Of a stretch of DNA of 64,000 nucleotides, positions 46,101 through 57,485 are shown piece by piece. How positions within the stretch are numbered: position 1 is the first letter of the stretch; every line of letters begins with the position of its first letter. The notes under the pieces are model-generated. The model was given only the letters and a program-made list of their open reading frames with translations. It was not told the origin of the DNA and did no database searches. Position numbers and translations under genes: made by a program. Origin of the DNA: Elymus sibiricus (lineage: Eukaryota; Streptophyta; Magnoliopsida; Poales; Poaceae); contig CM077665.1 of the NCBI GenBank assembly GCA_039707655.1, forward strand, positions 290,846,205 to 290,910,204. Direction: 5' to 3'.

Positions 46101-48171
46101 GGAGCACCCTGGGCGTCCTCCCCGAGCCGGGACTGGGGGCTTCTGCCGACGGAGCACCGGGCCTGGACGGCACGAGTGGGAGAAAGAGGGAGGGCACCCC
46201 CGGACCCGCGAGGCGCGGCGCAAGCCGGCGCCCTCGCGAGCGAGCAACGCCGAACCGAGCCCCGAGGCCTCAGGAGTGATGGCCTGGGTGGAGCAACAAG
46301 ACACAAACAACGCGGGCCACCCACGGCAACTGAAGCATCGGCGCAGCCTCGGGAGGCTGGGCCTCACGAGGCCCCCAGGACAATGTCTGGCCGATGTTCG
46401 GATGCTTCACGAGGCGGCTTCATCGACAGAACACCTTTATGGCTGTGCCGGATGCATTGCGCTCATGTTTGGGCTGCGGGAGCGCAATCCTGCGGCCGCG
46501 CGGGGAACAATGCATTTGGGTTTGGGTCATAAAGGCGCGCAACCGAGCAGAAATGCACGGGATGGCTCTTGACGAAGTTGGGAGCCACCAGGCCGTGCGC
46601 CTGGGAGCTTGCCCAGCTATCTACGGCCGTGACACTCTCACGTAATAATGAGCGGGCTGTATACGCCCGGAGCCCCCCGAGGACGCGGAGGGGTTCCTTC
46701 TCACGCAACGTGGAAGCCACAGCTCCGCTCTGGCGGACAAGTCAACACTGCCCTCCAATGGCTATGCCCATGCAACGTGGATGCCCTACGCTCAGCGCTG
46801 GGGGAAGACAAAGACTAGCCTAGGGGCCGGACGCGGCAGTTCCTTGCTTCTTTTTGGTGTTAGAATTGCCGTTTTTTGGAATGAACTTTGAGGATTTCGA
46901 ATCTCTATATTTAAAAGAAAAAGGGGCGGGAATTTTTCTCTCTATGTTCTCTCGTTTTACCGGTCTTGAATTCTCTCTTTCTGGATTGGTGTTTTGCAAG
47001 GAGCCGAGCGCTCCGGGCCTCCCCGAGGCACCTTGGGGCTGGATAATGAAGCCCTGTCGCCTCAGGGGCACGCATCTTTTAGCCATCGGCCCCCGCTCGG
47101 GGGCTCCGACCGCAGCATGGAGTCTCGGGAGGCCCCAGGGCTTCCTGAGGCAGCAGCCGGCAGGACGGAATGAGGGATCGCCCGAGCCTCAAAGGGGGCT
47201 CCCGAGCACCACGCCTCAGGAGCCTTACCGGTCATATAGCCACTAGTCCCCCTTGATGTCATCCTTGGTGATCTGGTCGGCATCAAGGGTGTCAGGGCCT
47301 GATCCCGTAGTTGCGTCCTTGGTGATCCGGTCGTGCACTACGGTGGTCGGGAAATGCGCGGGACTGGGACCTGCCGACGTAGGGCGGCTTGAGCGTCAAA
47401 GGGGGCTCCTGAGCAGCATGCCTCAGGAGCCTTACCGGTCACATAGCCACTCGCCCCCCTTGATGTCATCCTTGGTGATCCGGTCGGCATCAAGGGGGTC
47501 GAGGCCTGACCCCGCAGTTGCGTCCCTGGTGATCCAGTCGTACACTACGGTGGTCGGGAAATGTGCGGGACTAGGGCCTGCAGACATAGAGTGCCGAAAG
47601 GGCTCCCAAACCGTCCCACAAACAAGGAGGAAGCGTCCCAGGAGGAGCCGCAGACTATCTGGACAACCCGGTCACGCCTCGCGGTGCGAACAAGATCGTC
47701 GCCACCCCACAAACTAAGTACATTACCGAGCCAAGCAAGAACCCCCTCATCTAATGACTACCCGAGGACGGGATAGGAGTTGTGCGCGTTGATGTGGGGA
47801 TGCAGGTACTGCGGGCCATCACGCGTGGCCACCGAGCCCCCTGAATCCTGAGGCACCATGAAAAACGGCACGAGGGAAGGGACCCAGCCGTGACGAGCAA
47901 CAAGGCCACCGACCAGGGGAGCGGTGGCCACAAGCAGCACCCCGTGAGAAGACACCCCGCGGGGGCCCTGACGGCCGCCGTCGCCAGGCCGCGGCGGCAC
48001 TGGCGTCAAGCCCCGCGCAAGGAGACTAAGCCATGACAATGGCGAGCTGGCAACCCGCAATTTAAGACGAGGAAGGACGCAAACCAAGGTAGTACAAAAA
48101 AGACTAACGCCCACGGGGGGAGAGTTCTTCTTCAAATATTACAGGCACCAAGAAAAGAAGACAGGGGATGC
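46101..48171 (+). other. G non-coding interior
   Basis: No recognisable protein. It includes an AT-rich block at about 46850-46995 (TATATTTAAAAGAAAAAGGG within) that contrasts with the GC-rich surroundings, and a 207-bp tandem duplication. Protease, reverse transcriptase and integrase are absent. Confidence 0.6.
47190..47600. repeat. 207-bp tandem duplication in G
   Basis: The block starting CAAAGGGGGCTCC at 47190 recurs at 47397 with few changes. Each unit includes TGTCATCCTTGGTGATC and CACTACGGTGGTCGGGAAATG. Two units are present. Confidence 0.88.
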
Positions 48172-49035
48172 TTAGGGGGAGAAGCCGCCGTCACCACCCG
48201 CGCCGCCGCCCGCCTCGGCGTCGGAGCCATCCTCCCTTCTGGAGGCGGGCACCTGGACTAACCGCTCCACCATGGACTCCACGTGCGGGTGCACCTCGTC
48301 CCGAAGGGGGCACTGGAGCTCGTCAGGCACCGGCTCCCCGACACGCCGGAGGTCGAGCTGCGGGGCAAGGCGGCGCAGGTTGGAGAAGACGAGCGTCAAG
48401 GCGAGGTCCAGGAGGTCGCACGCATCGGACTCGCTGTCCACGTTCACGTGGGAGACGCCGGTCTCCAGCGCCTCCACCACCTTCTGGAAGAAGTCAAGGT
48501 AGCCTCCGTCGTCGCACACGTTCGGCAGCGCGGGGGCGTCCCCAACGAACCGTCTCACCGCGCCGGCCGCGCGGCTGGCAATGTCCAGAAACTGCTTGGC
48601 GTGTTGGGATTCCAGCAGCCTGGCGTGCGCCGCCTCGTCCTGGGCGGCCTGCACGGCGTCAGCCGCCTCCTGGACCTGGGCCTGGAGGGACGCCAGCTCC
48701 GCCCTGGCCTCCGCTTCGCCCCTGAGGGCGGCTTGGAAGGCGGCCTTGGCGGTCGCCAGGCGGGCCCTTAGCGCCTCCACCTCAACCTGAAGTTCGCCTA
48801 GCCGGCGCTTCTTGGCCGCAGGCGCCCTGAAAGGAGGAAAGAGTCATGCTCGGATCGCTGGGCGGGACGACAAAGGAGGAGGGAGGCGGCGGAGTACTCA
48901 CTCGTCGACCATGGCCCAGCGCCGGCGAACTTGCGCCGGCCCCGAGGGCCCCCCACCGCCGCCTCCGGAGGAGGACGAGGGAGCCGGCGGTGCCGTGCGC
49001 TTCCCCGCACCCGCAGCGCTTCCTCCAGATGCCAT
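48172..49035 (-). CDS. antisense two-exon gene of G, intact, coiled-coil protein
   Basis: The ATG at 49035 opens exon 1 (49035-48902: MASGGSAAGAGKR, a Ser/Gly/Pro-rich stretch, then RRRWAMVDE). The intron is 48901-48827 (75 bases), with GTGAGT at the donor and a CTCCTTTCAG acceptor. The phase fits, and exon 2 (48826-48172) runs to TAA, giving 262 residues. Exon 2 opens with a basic KKRRL motif, possibly nuclear-targeting. An Ala/Leu/Glu/Gln heptad-rich coiled coil (about 57-115), a helical C-terminal domain with YLDFFQKVVEALETG, and a Gly/Asp-rich tail follow. Placement and layout match the antisense gene of B, but no stop or frameshift is present. Its role is unknown. Confidence 0.75.
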
Positions 49036-49140
49036 GGAAGACGAGAAGATGGGAAGAGGAGGGGGCTTTCTCGGCGGAGCGAAGGAAGCAGGAAGATGCC
49101 TCAAGACTGCAATGTCCTTCCCTTGCCAGGGGCGGGGCAG

Positions 49141-49147
49141 ATTTATA
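49141..49147 (-). promoter_or_regulatory. TATA box of the antisense gene in G
   Basis: TATAAAT on the minus strand (CCTATAAATCTGCCCC) lies 106 bases before the ATG at 49035, giving a 5' untranslated leader of about 75 bases. The spacing is normal for a plant core promoter. Confidence 0.72.
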
Positions 49148-49530
49148 GGCATAACTGCAGCCGCGAGGCGTCGTGGGAGAGCAGGCGTCGTGCGCCTCTC
49201 GGGCGCCGCAGAGCGGTTCGACCGGCGCAGTACCGTTCGTGTCGCTTCTCCTACCGATTGACGGGTCGCATCCGCGTGGCCCAAGGAGTAAAGGCTCAAA
49301 GCAGCAGCAGCATTCAAGGAAGGGCAATGATGGCCGGCGCTGCGCACGGGCGTCGCATCAATTTGACTTGGAGCGCTTCCTGACACCCTCGGGGAGCGGG
49401 GGCGTCACCGCCCCGGCGCTCGACGCGTGTAAAGCCTGGCCCGCAGGCGTTTGGGGCCCGCGGCGCTTCGGGCCGCCCTCGAGGCTTCGCCCACAAGCCA
49501 GCTCAAGCGCGCCTTGGGCCCGGGGGCTAC

Positions 49531-50441
49531 TGTCGGCGTTCTGGGAACGGGGGTACCCAGACCTGCCTGCCTGTGGCCCAGGGCATGGCCCACTTCATCA
49601 GCCAAGCACAACCACACACATCCCCACTCAAGACAAGGCCCTCGCGAGGACCCCCGGCTCGCGAGGGAGAACAACGCCAAGACCAACAAGGAATGGGCCT
49701 CCTCAGACCCCCTCCGGAGCGGCGGAGATCTCTATGCAGCACCCGGCCTCAGGAGTTAAGGGTGACGTAAGGAAGGACAGGCGGGCGCCAGCGCGCCAGG
49801 CGGAGCAGTTTCCCCTTTGGTGCAAAGGGGGCAAGGACGTACGCGGGTTCCCAAAGCACCCCCGAAAGGTTTCCATTCTGGTGCAATGAGACCACAACCA
49901 CGAGACCCGCAGGACGGATGTCATCGCCGAGCCCACCTCTGCATCATCGACAGCTACTTTGCAGGCGAAGACCGCCTTTGGACAGGGCGGAGATGTACTC
50001 CTGTCCCCCTTTGAATTTGGCCGTTGTGGGATCCCTTCCCGCCATTGCGATAAGGGAAGAGGACCTGAGCCACCGCTATATATAGAGGCTAGGCTGCACC
50101 GTAGAGAGGGATCCAAAACCGGTCGGTCCATACGACCCACCACAGAGCTAGCAGAGAGCCAAGAACACCTCAGGAGCTCCCTCACGAGGCTCCACAACCT
50201 TGTACAAGTTCATTCACCGCACCTCCACGAGAGGCAATCCACCAAAGCAGGAGTAGGGTATTACACTTTGCAGCGGCCCGAACCTGGGTAAACCACCGTG
50301 TTCATCTTCTTCCTCGTCTTCGTGCGAGTTCGTCGTCTTAGCCATCGAGTTGTGAGCTTGGTAGGGCGAAGCTGCAGGGGAATCTTTGCACACGCCCCTG
50401 TGTTCGAACCTTGAGGGTTTTGCGGAGCCCGAAATCCGACA
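49531..50441 (+). repeat. G 3' LTR
   Basis: This is a direct repeat of 44132-45042 with the same length, substitutions only. Confidence 0.95.
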
Positions 50442-53400
50442 CACCCCCGTCAATCGAATTGTGTCCCCATGTCGTGGGACCGGGGGCTTCGACATTGCTT
50501 CATCAACCTACTCTGGGGACTCTGACGTCACCCTGACAACCCGCTACATCACCTCGGCTGGACTGGGGGCTGCGCCTCGCCACATCGCCAACGTTGTGTC
50601 GTGACTTCATCGAGCCGATCTCCTCGCTCGACCACCTCGGGACCGGCCTGGGGGCTGGGACCTCGACCCGCTACAAGCTCTGTCCATGTCATCAACACCG
50701 AGCACATTAACCAGCTAAGGGCTTCGCCTCGCCACAGCAACCATGATGCGTTGCCACTTCTCGACCCGAGCTCTTCGCTCGATTACCTCGTGCTTGGGGG
50801 CTGGGACCTCGGCCAGGCTGAGGACTACGTCTTCCTCCCGCCAGAACCCCGGACCACACCGAGCACATTAACCAGCTAAGTCGTTTTCGTGCTCAGCTCT
50901 CTTTGAAATTTTACTTTTTGTTCGGTTCAACCAAACATTATATTTTTTGTTAAACAAAAAAAAAAAGAAATTCAAAAAAACTTTGTTTGTTAAAAAATTC
51001 TTGACCCGATTTAATCGGGGGCTCTTAAATTTGTATGAGCCGTTTTATAATAAATGTCTTTTCTTCTTGGTCGTTGCAAAGTCTTTTTCTACTACTCCTT
51101 TTTCCGACACTAGTGTGTGGTCAATAGCCGGATAGCCTGGTTTCTCTCTAAAGCCGCTCGAGTTTAGTTCGCTAAATAGGCCTCAGAGAAACACTCCGCC
51201 TTCGGGATATGGAGGTTGAAGCCAAAGGCCGACCCGCTTGGAGTCTGGAGATTGAATGTATCATGTTAAAGCACGACCGAAGCACAAATTAAATTTTAGA
51301 CCAATTCCGGATTGGCATAATTTTATTTTATCTAATCATAAAGTTTTTGCATAAGTTTTTTGTTTTTTCCGAGCATAACTTTCATAGTACAACGCCAGAT
51401 GCATTTCACGCATCGGCAATATTAAAGGGGTATGCGGTTAGCAACGAACCCACCAAACACCAAGGTACTCTGTGCAGTCCTCGACAAAATGTCCTCGATA
51501 TTTTGCATTTATATGCATTGATTTCGAGTTGTGTCTTTGGTCTATAGCTGGATTGCCCGGCTCCTGTGCTTACTCCTTATGTTTCCGCTTTGTTCGGCTA
51601 AGGGGTAAAGGGAGAACCACTGCAATTGTCACTTCCGGTTTAACTGGTTCAGTGCCTCAGTTGGAGAAAGCCGAAAGCTGACTGTCACAACAAGCGTAAA
51701 TCGGTCAGCGAACCGGAGGCGGTGTTCAACCAAATATAGCCAATCGAGGTTATCCGAATAAAACGAAGGGCCTCATTTTTCTTGAAAAGGCCAAGTTGTG
51801 GGTGGTTCGACCTCGGATGATCCGAGGAGTCGACATATACCGGGGGCTATTAAGTTGCCCCCCAACATATGCTCCTATGACTAAGTGAAAGTTATAAATC
51901 CTGAATATCTGATTGCCTTGTTTCCACTAACACAACCGCCTCTGGGCACAGAGACGTTGGCTAAGGGTTGTCTTGTTTGTATGGAAACACCCTGCGTAGC
52001 ATCTACAAAGGGGTGGAAGCCGACGATAGGCTACTTTCAGATTATAAACAGTCGCGACGGAGTCAAAATAAACCATACCGGGGGTTCCTTGTGGCACCTC
52101 GGCATAGATACATCGGGATTCCTGGAGAGCCCAACATATCATCAGCATTTGTATTTAATATACGAAAGCTGCCTTCCGTAGTGATCGTTATAAAGCCATA
52201 AATATGCATCAATTTGACTTAAGACTTTAGCCAAGCTGGGTTGCCTGGCTCCTGTGCTTACCCCCTACGTTCCCGATTGTTCGGCTAGGGGGTAAAGGGA
52301 GCACCTCTATGATTGTTACTTCCGGGTCATCCGAGTTAGTACCTCAGACTGGGTGAAGCCAAAAGCTAGCCATCTTAAGAAAATAATTGGTCGGCAACGA
52401 CGGAAGTGAAAATTTCGGTTCATTAAAGACCATAGAGTTCGGGAACATTCCCCGAACTAAATCCTCAATATTTTCCTCCCACATTGATCGGAGTTGAGGT
52501 TTCACGATCATGGTCAACATGATATCCTGGGAAAAGGAACTTATAAAGGAACTATTTTTCCCAGAAGATGTTTCTTACGATCATAGTAATATAACATATC
52601 TCTCCGCGTACCTTTGTTTATAAAACTGTATGGCCGGATTGCCTTGTTTGTCGTAAATCTTTGTCCTTATAAAGGCTTTATAAAGTAGGACAAACACTCC
52701 TTGGCTACTGGTCGAGGAGGTTGAAGCCGATGGTCGGTCAACAAAGTCTTGTACAATGAGGATCCGAGCATTAATGATGTAAAGTACTTGGATACATAGA
52801 ATCATTACACATAAATTGTGTCAAACGTAACAAAGTTTGTGTCAAACAAATATCGATCCTTAATTCGACCACCCGTGCCTAAATTAAGGCTCGGGGGCTA
52901 TTGCATTACCTATTCAATGCAGCAAATCCAAAGTGCAATATGGTTTTCAAGGAGATTCGATCCTTAGGTTGGTCGGCCGCACCCAACCCGAGTCTCGAAA
53001 ACTACTACGTACCGCGTTTACATCCCTAACATATGCCGCCGAGCAAGAACTTGATCCTCAGGCCGATTTCGCAAATTGACCTAAGTCTCAGGGGCTACTG
53101 GGATTAGTGGTTTTATTTTGATTATTATGTTTTCCTTCAGGTGCATCTCGGGTTATAGACCGACACACACCTTGATGGCTACCAGCCATAAATCTCGGTA
53201 GTAAATAAATTGCAGTGATCGAAAATTATTTCCACAAAAAATCAGTGCACTGCCGAGGTGGTGCACTATTTCCGAAGCAGTCTGGTGTAAAGCTCGGATG
53301 CAGGTGGTTGGCTCAATAGAGGGCATTGCCGGCATTAAGCTCGGCCGAACACGTTCAACCTTTTCAAAGACCAAAGTAATCTATGACACCTCGGATGCCG

Positions 53401-53973
53401 GCCAGCGTTGGAGCTCGGCTGCGCAAAACAGCTCGGAAGCAGTCCAGCATAAAGCTCGGATGCGAATGGTTGGCTCCATAAAAGACTAATTCTGGCATTT
53501 AAGCTCGGATGGACTCCTTCAAATTTTCAGAGACCAATGTGATCTATGACACCTTGGATGCCGACCTGCGTTGGAGCTCGGCTGCAAAAAGACACCTCGG
53601 ATGCAGTCCGGTGTTGGAGCTCGGACGCAAGAGGATACCTTGAATGCCGAATAGTGTTGGAGCTCGGCTGTGAAAAGACCCCTCGGATGTAGTTCGGCGT
53701 TGGAGCTCGGACGCAAGAGGACGCCGCCGCACGGGAAACACTTCAAACCCCAGGTGTGGCGTAAAAAATTACAAGGCATTGATAAAGGCCGATAACTTAA
53801 AGGGTCTCCTCGGATGCCCGACATGTAAACTCTTCAGATTCAGCTCGGCGATCCTCAAGATCGGACATGGGAAGATTTGTTGAACCAGTTTTCAAGACCG
53901 ACGATCGAAGACGAAGAATTATGCGGAAGAACCGAGGAGCGTCCCCAACTTGAAGACTGGTTCAGGGGGCCAC
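50442..53973 (+). other. F 3' internal region, repeated modules and PPT-like motifs
   Basis: Modules near 51115, 51540, 52220 and 52630 share GGATTGCC or GGATAGCC, then TTCGGCTA and GGGGTAAAGGGAG in the better copies, and end in GAAGCC. The 51540 module is homologous to 22140-22300 of B in reverse. GGGGGCT motifs recur at about 50555, 50645, 50797, 51011, 51842 and 52893 before the true tract at 53965. No open frame is recognisable as a protein. Confidence 0.6.
53290..53740. repeat. tandem repeats before the F 3' LTR
   Basis: GTTGGAGCTCGG recurs near 53408, 53570, 53613, 53655 and 53698, the later ones about 43 bases apart. A longer unit of roughly 165-180 bases (GCTCGGATGC...GGTTGGCTC) is present twice before that. 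It is non-coding. Confidence 0.7.
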
Positions 53974-54392
53974 TGATGGTGTCCTGGACTAGGGGGTACT
54001 CACCACGTCGTCTCCCGACCAGTGGTTCGGGCTGAGGACCCCTAGGGCGATTCACTAATGGGCCACTTCGGGCAGCCCATGATGCATACAAGGGAGGTTC
54101 CACAAGACTTGGCGCACAAGACAAGGACTCCTCTAAACCCTAGGCCTACGGTGCATTATATAAACCGAGGCCAGGCTAGTCAATAGACAATCTCATATTC
54201 ATTACATCAATCTCGTGGTAGATACCTGTACTATGTACTATCCCCATATCAATACAATCAAAAGCAGGACGTAGGGTATTATCTCCTTGAGAGAGCCCGA
54301 ACCTAGGTAAAATCCTGTGTCCATGTTACCATCGCTCCAAGACGCCTAGCTTAGGACCCCTACTACGAGATATGCCGGATTTGACACCGACA
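53974..54392 (+). repeat. F 3' LTR
   Basis: This is a direct repeat of 42443-42861 with the same length and nine substitutions. Confidence 0.95.
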
Positions 54393-55740
54393 GTCGGTCT
54401 CGGGCTGTTACACGGTGCTTCGCCGGAGTTCGTCAGAAAACTCATACAGGGCACGGATCGACGCATGCTTGGGGTCTATGAGATGTGGGGAACGGGCCGC
54501 GCCCAATGGTGGTACTGGGAGACGCCGGGGAGGGCTACAACGTCGACGGCGACCATCGCGAGCGGCGCCGGAGTTCGGGCGCGCACAAATCTGGCGAAAG
54601 GGGTCACGGGAAAGCGAAAGGGCGGCGGCGCTGGGTTCCTGAGAGATCCAGGAACTCGAACGCGAGCTCTACAGTTCGTGGCCATGGCGGCGATGCAAAC
54701 GGCGGCGACGGGCTCGGCCGTGCATGGGATCAGTGGCTATGCACACAGGATCAAAGGGATAGCAGAGGGGAAATGTTGCGGGGATTATAGTGGCCCTGTA
54801 GGCGTACCTATTGTGATCGGGGGAGGCTCGACAAAGTCGTATTCGACGGCGGTGAGTCCACGTGATCGGAGGTGTAGGAGAGCTCGAGGCGGTCGCTGCG
54901 CAGCTCCCCGGCTCCAATGGCTTGGTGTAGGTGACATGAACGACGCATGCACTCCTCCCCAACACGGTGGTGTGGCGCGAGGATGGCAGTGGCTGTGGGA
55001 TCGATGCGGCGACGGCAATGGCGGCTAGGACGAACGCTGCGGGGATGGAAGCGAGCGAGGGAGAGGGGGGAATGGATCTTGGGTCCGTCCCTGTGGTCGA
55101 CGCTGGCGTTCTTATCCCCCCAGTTGCACTGTAGCGACGCGGGGCGACGAGCTGGCTTGGCGGGGACGGCGAACTATCCTCAGTGGCCATCGCCAGGTGG
55201 AGGAGGGAGGTAGACGACGGGGGGGGGGGGGGAGGCAGACTGGGCTGGGTCAGCCACTGTGGCCTAAGGCCCAGTCTGGCCTGTCCCATTTCTTTTCTAT
55301 TTATTTTTCTTTCTGTGTTATTTAATCTGTTTTGTATTTGTTTTCACACCAAAAGTCTTTTGTAAAATATGAAACTTTGTCAAATAATTATGTGGCAATA
55401 TTAGACTCTGCCACAAAAAGGTTGGGGGGATTTGGAATAAGTTTGGAATTTCTATCATTTAAAAGGCATTTAATTAATTATTTTGGCCTATGTTATAATT
55501 GTGTTAAGGCGCTTAAATACTTCAAATGATGTTGGTTGCAATTTGAAAAATACTTAAAGAATATTTGTAACACATGCATGATTTTAGTTTTCAGGTTTGC
55601 CAAAATATTTAAACCACTTATTAATTGAATTTTCAATTCAAAGAGGAATTTGAAATGAGATATGATTCCAAGTTGATCAAGCACTATTTAGCAAAATGAT
55701 TAGCTTAACCACTGTGATTATTGTTGCATAATTACAGGGG

Positions 55741-57312
55741 TGATACATCTCCAACGTATCTATAATTTTTTATTCTTCCATGATGATATATTATCATTCT
55801 ACGATACTTTTTGGGTCTTTATTTACCAATTTATCATATTTTTGAGAACTAACCTATTGACCCAGTGCCCAGTGCCAGTTGCCGTTTTCTGCATGTTTTG
55901 GCCTTTTCTGGTTTACAGTTCCAAACGAATTCCAATTGCCACGAAACTTTTTGATGATTTTTTTCTGGACCAAAAGAAGAGCTAGAAGCTTCGGAAGGAG
56001 ATCAGGAGGGGCACAAGGGCCCCACCACACATCAGGGCGCGCCCTGGGGGGGCCTGATATGTGGTGGCCCCCTCGTGGCTCTCCCGATGTCCCTCTCTGG
56101 CCTATAAATTCTCTAATATTGCAAAAACACTGGAGGCAGTCCCGAAACCCTTTTTTCGCCACCGCAAGTCTCTGTTCCGTCGTGAGGCCATCTGGAGCTC
56201 CGTTCCGGCAGCCTGCCGGAGAGGGGATCGATCATGGAGGGCCTCTTCATCAACCTTGCTGCCCTCATGATGATGTGTGAGTAGTTCACCATAGACCTAT
56301 GGGTCCATAGGTAGTACCTAGATGGCAATCTCTCTATCTCTTGATCTTCAATACAATGATCATCACATCTTCGCTTTGATCTATCCGATGTAACCCTATT
56401 GTGAGGTGTGTTTGTTGGGATCCAATGAATTGTGGGTTTATGTTCAGATTAATCATGAAAATTATTTGAGATACCGCTGATATATATTCTCTCTTAATTG
56501 CATGATTATTATAGCTTCATAATGCTCTCCGATCTACTGATGTGCTTTGGCCAAGTAGATTGATATTTCATGAGTGGGAGTGGTGCGTTGTGGTAGGTTC
56601 AACCTGGTGAGTTTCTGTATCCCAGGGACAAAGTAGGGGACAAGATGCATCTTTGTGTTGTTGCTACTAAGGATAACACAATGGGGTTCATTCATATTGC
56701 TTGAGTTTACTTTGTCTACATCATGTCATCGTTCTCCATGCATTACTCAGTTCTACTTAATACTCTAGATGCATGCTGGATAGCGGTCGATGAGTGGAGT
56801 AATAGTAATAGGTGCAGGCAAGAGTCGGCCTATTTGTTTATGGACGTGATGCCTATATACACATGATCATTGCCGTGAAAATCGCATAAGCATCCTGTTT
56901 TGTATCAATTGCCCAATAGTAATTTGTTACCCACCGTATGCTGCCTACATGAGAGATGCCGCTAGGGAAAAAATAGCCCCCGGGTCTATTCACTTATATA
57001 TTTACAAACGCTACAATTACCTTGCTGCCTTTATTTATCTTTTATTTTATTTTGCAATTTATATTTATCAACAATTATTTACACAACTCATTTGCTTGCA
57101 AATAACGAGATCAAGGGGATAGACAACCCTCTTGCCCGCGATGGGTGCAAGTTGTTTGTTCATTTGTGTGCAGCCGCTAAAGACGGTTGAGTGTTGATAT
57201 TCCTATTGGTTTAATAAACCTTGGTTTCATAACTGAGGGAAATACTTACCCACTTTGTGCTGCAATTACCCATTCCTCTTCACGGAAAACCCAACGCAGA
57301 TCACAAGTATCA
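55741..57312 (+). repeat. I 5' LTR
   Basis: The U3 part is AT-rich. GC-rich DNA near 56010-56090 precedes CCTATAAATTC (56101), the likely TATA box. The LTR ends just before the primer site. No second copy is in the window. Confidence 0.82.
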
Positions 57313-57485
57313 GGAAGGATTTCTGGCACTGTTGCCGGGGAATGTCATCATCAACTATCAAGTAACTTCACAAAAAATTTCATTCACTTGTTTATCTTTT
57401 TATTTGCTGTTATATTTAGATTGTCTCATAAAAATCAAAAATACAAAAATATTTATATTTGCTTGTTAATAGTTTTCTCGTCGTC

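Larger units (their letters stand above)
44132..50441 (+). mobile_element. element G: gypsy-type element with reduced gag and intact antisense gene
   Basis: LTRs of 911 bases each are flanked by CGCCC (44127-44131) and CACCC (50442-50446), a five-base duplication with one change. The primer site TTTGGCGCGCTAGGTAG follows the 5' LTR, and GGGCCCGGGGGCTAC precedes the 3' LTR. The 4.5-kb interior has a decayed gag N terminus, no protease or polymerase, and an antisense spliced gene beside the 3' LTR. H is a fuller member of the same LTR family. A hand count finds about 35 LTR differences (3.8%). Confidence 0.92.
42443..54392 (+). mobile_element. element F: non-coding gypsy-type element, split by G
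   Basis: LTRs of 419 bases each are flanked by a perfect GTCGG duplication (42438-42442 and 54393-54397). The primer site lies at 42862-42880 and the polypurine tract TTCAGGGGGCCAC at 53961-53973, so it reads plus. The interior without G is 4.8 kb and has no gag or pol. It shares its primer site, LTR 3' end and part of its 3' region with B, so B-like elements may have supplied its proteins. A hand count finds 9 differences between the LTRs (2.1%), a fairly young insertion. Confidence 0.93.
37428..55740 (-). mobile_element. element D: large non-coding LTR-like element, split by F
   Basis: On the minus strand its 3' end is GGGCGTTACA at 37428, matching the end of A. Reading 5'-ward it has a terminal region homologous to A and C (37430-39250), an AT-rich middle (39250-41090) and a GC-rich leader with a TATTTAAA box (41090-42442). 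F follows, then more leader (54398-55280) with a run of 14 G at 55219-55232, and AT-rich upstream DNA to 55740, where I interrupts it. It is at least 6.36 kb without F. The GC-rich leader keeps many frames open, but none resembles a protein. Confidence 0.7.

Noticed and set aside
48168..48790. Plus-strand frames of up to 185 codons
   Set aside because: Shadows of the antisense gene of G, which has a promoter, intron and coiled coil.
54372..55289. Open frames of 218 and 206 codons on opposite strands
   Set aside because: The plus frame crosses the F/D boundary, so it cannot be an old gene; both are composition shadows in the D leader.
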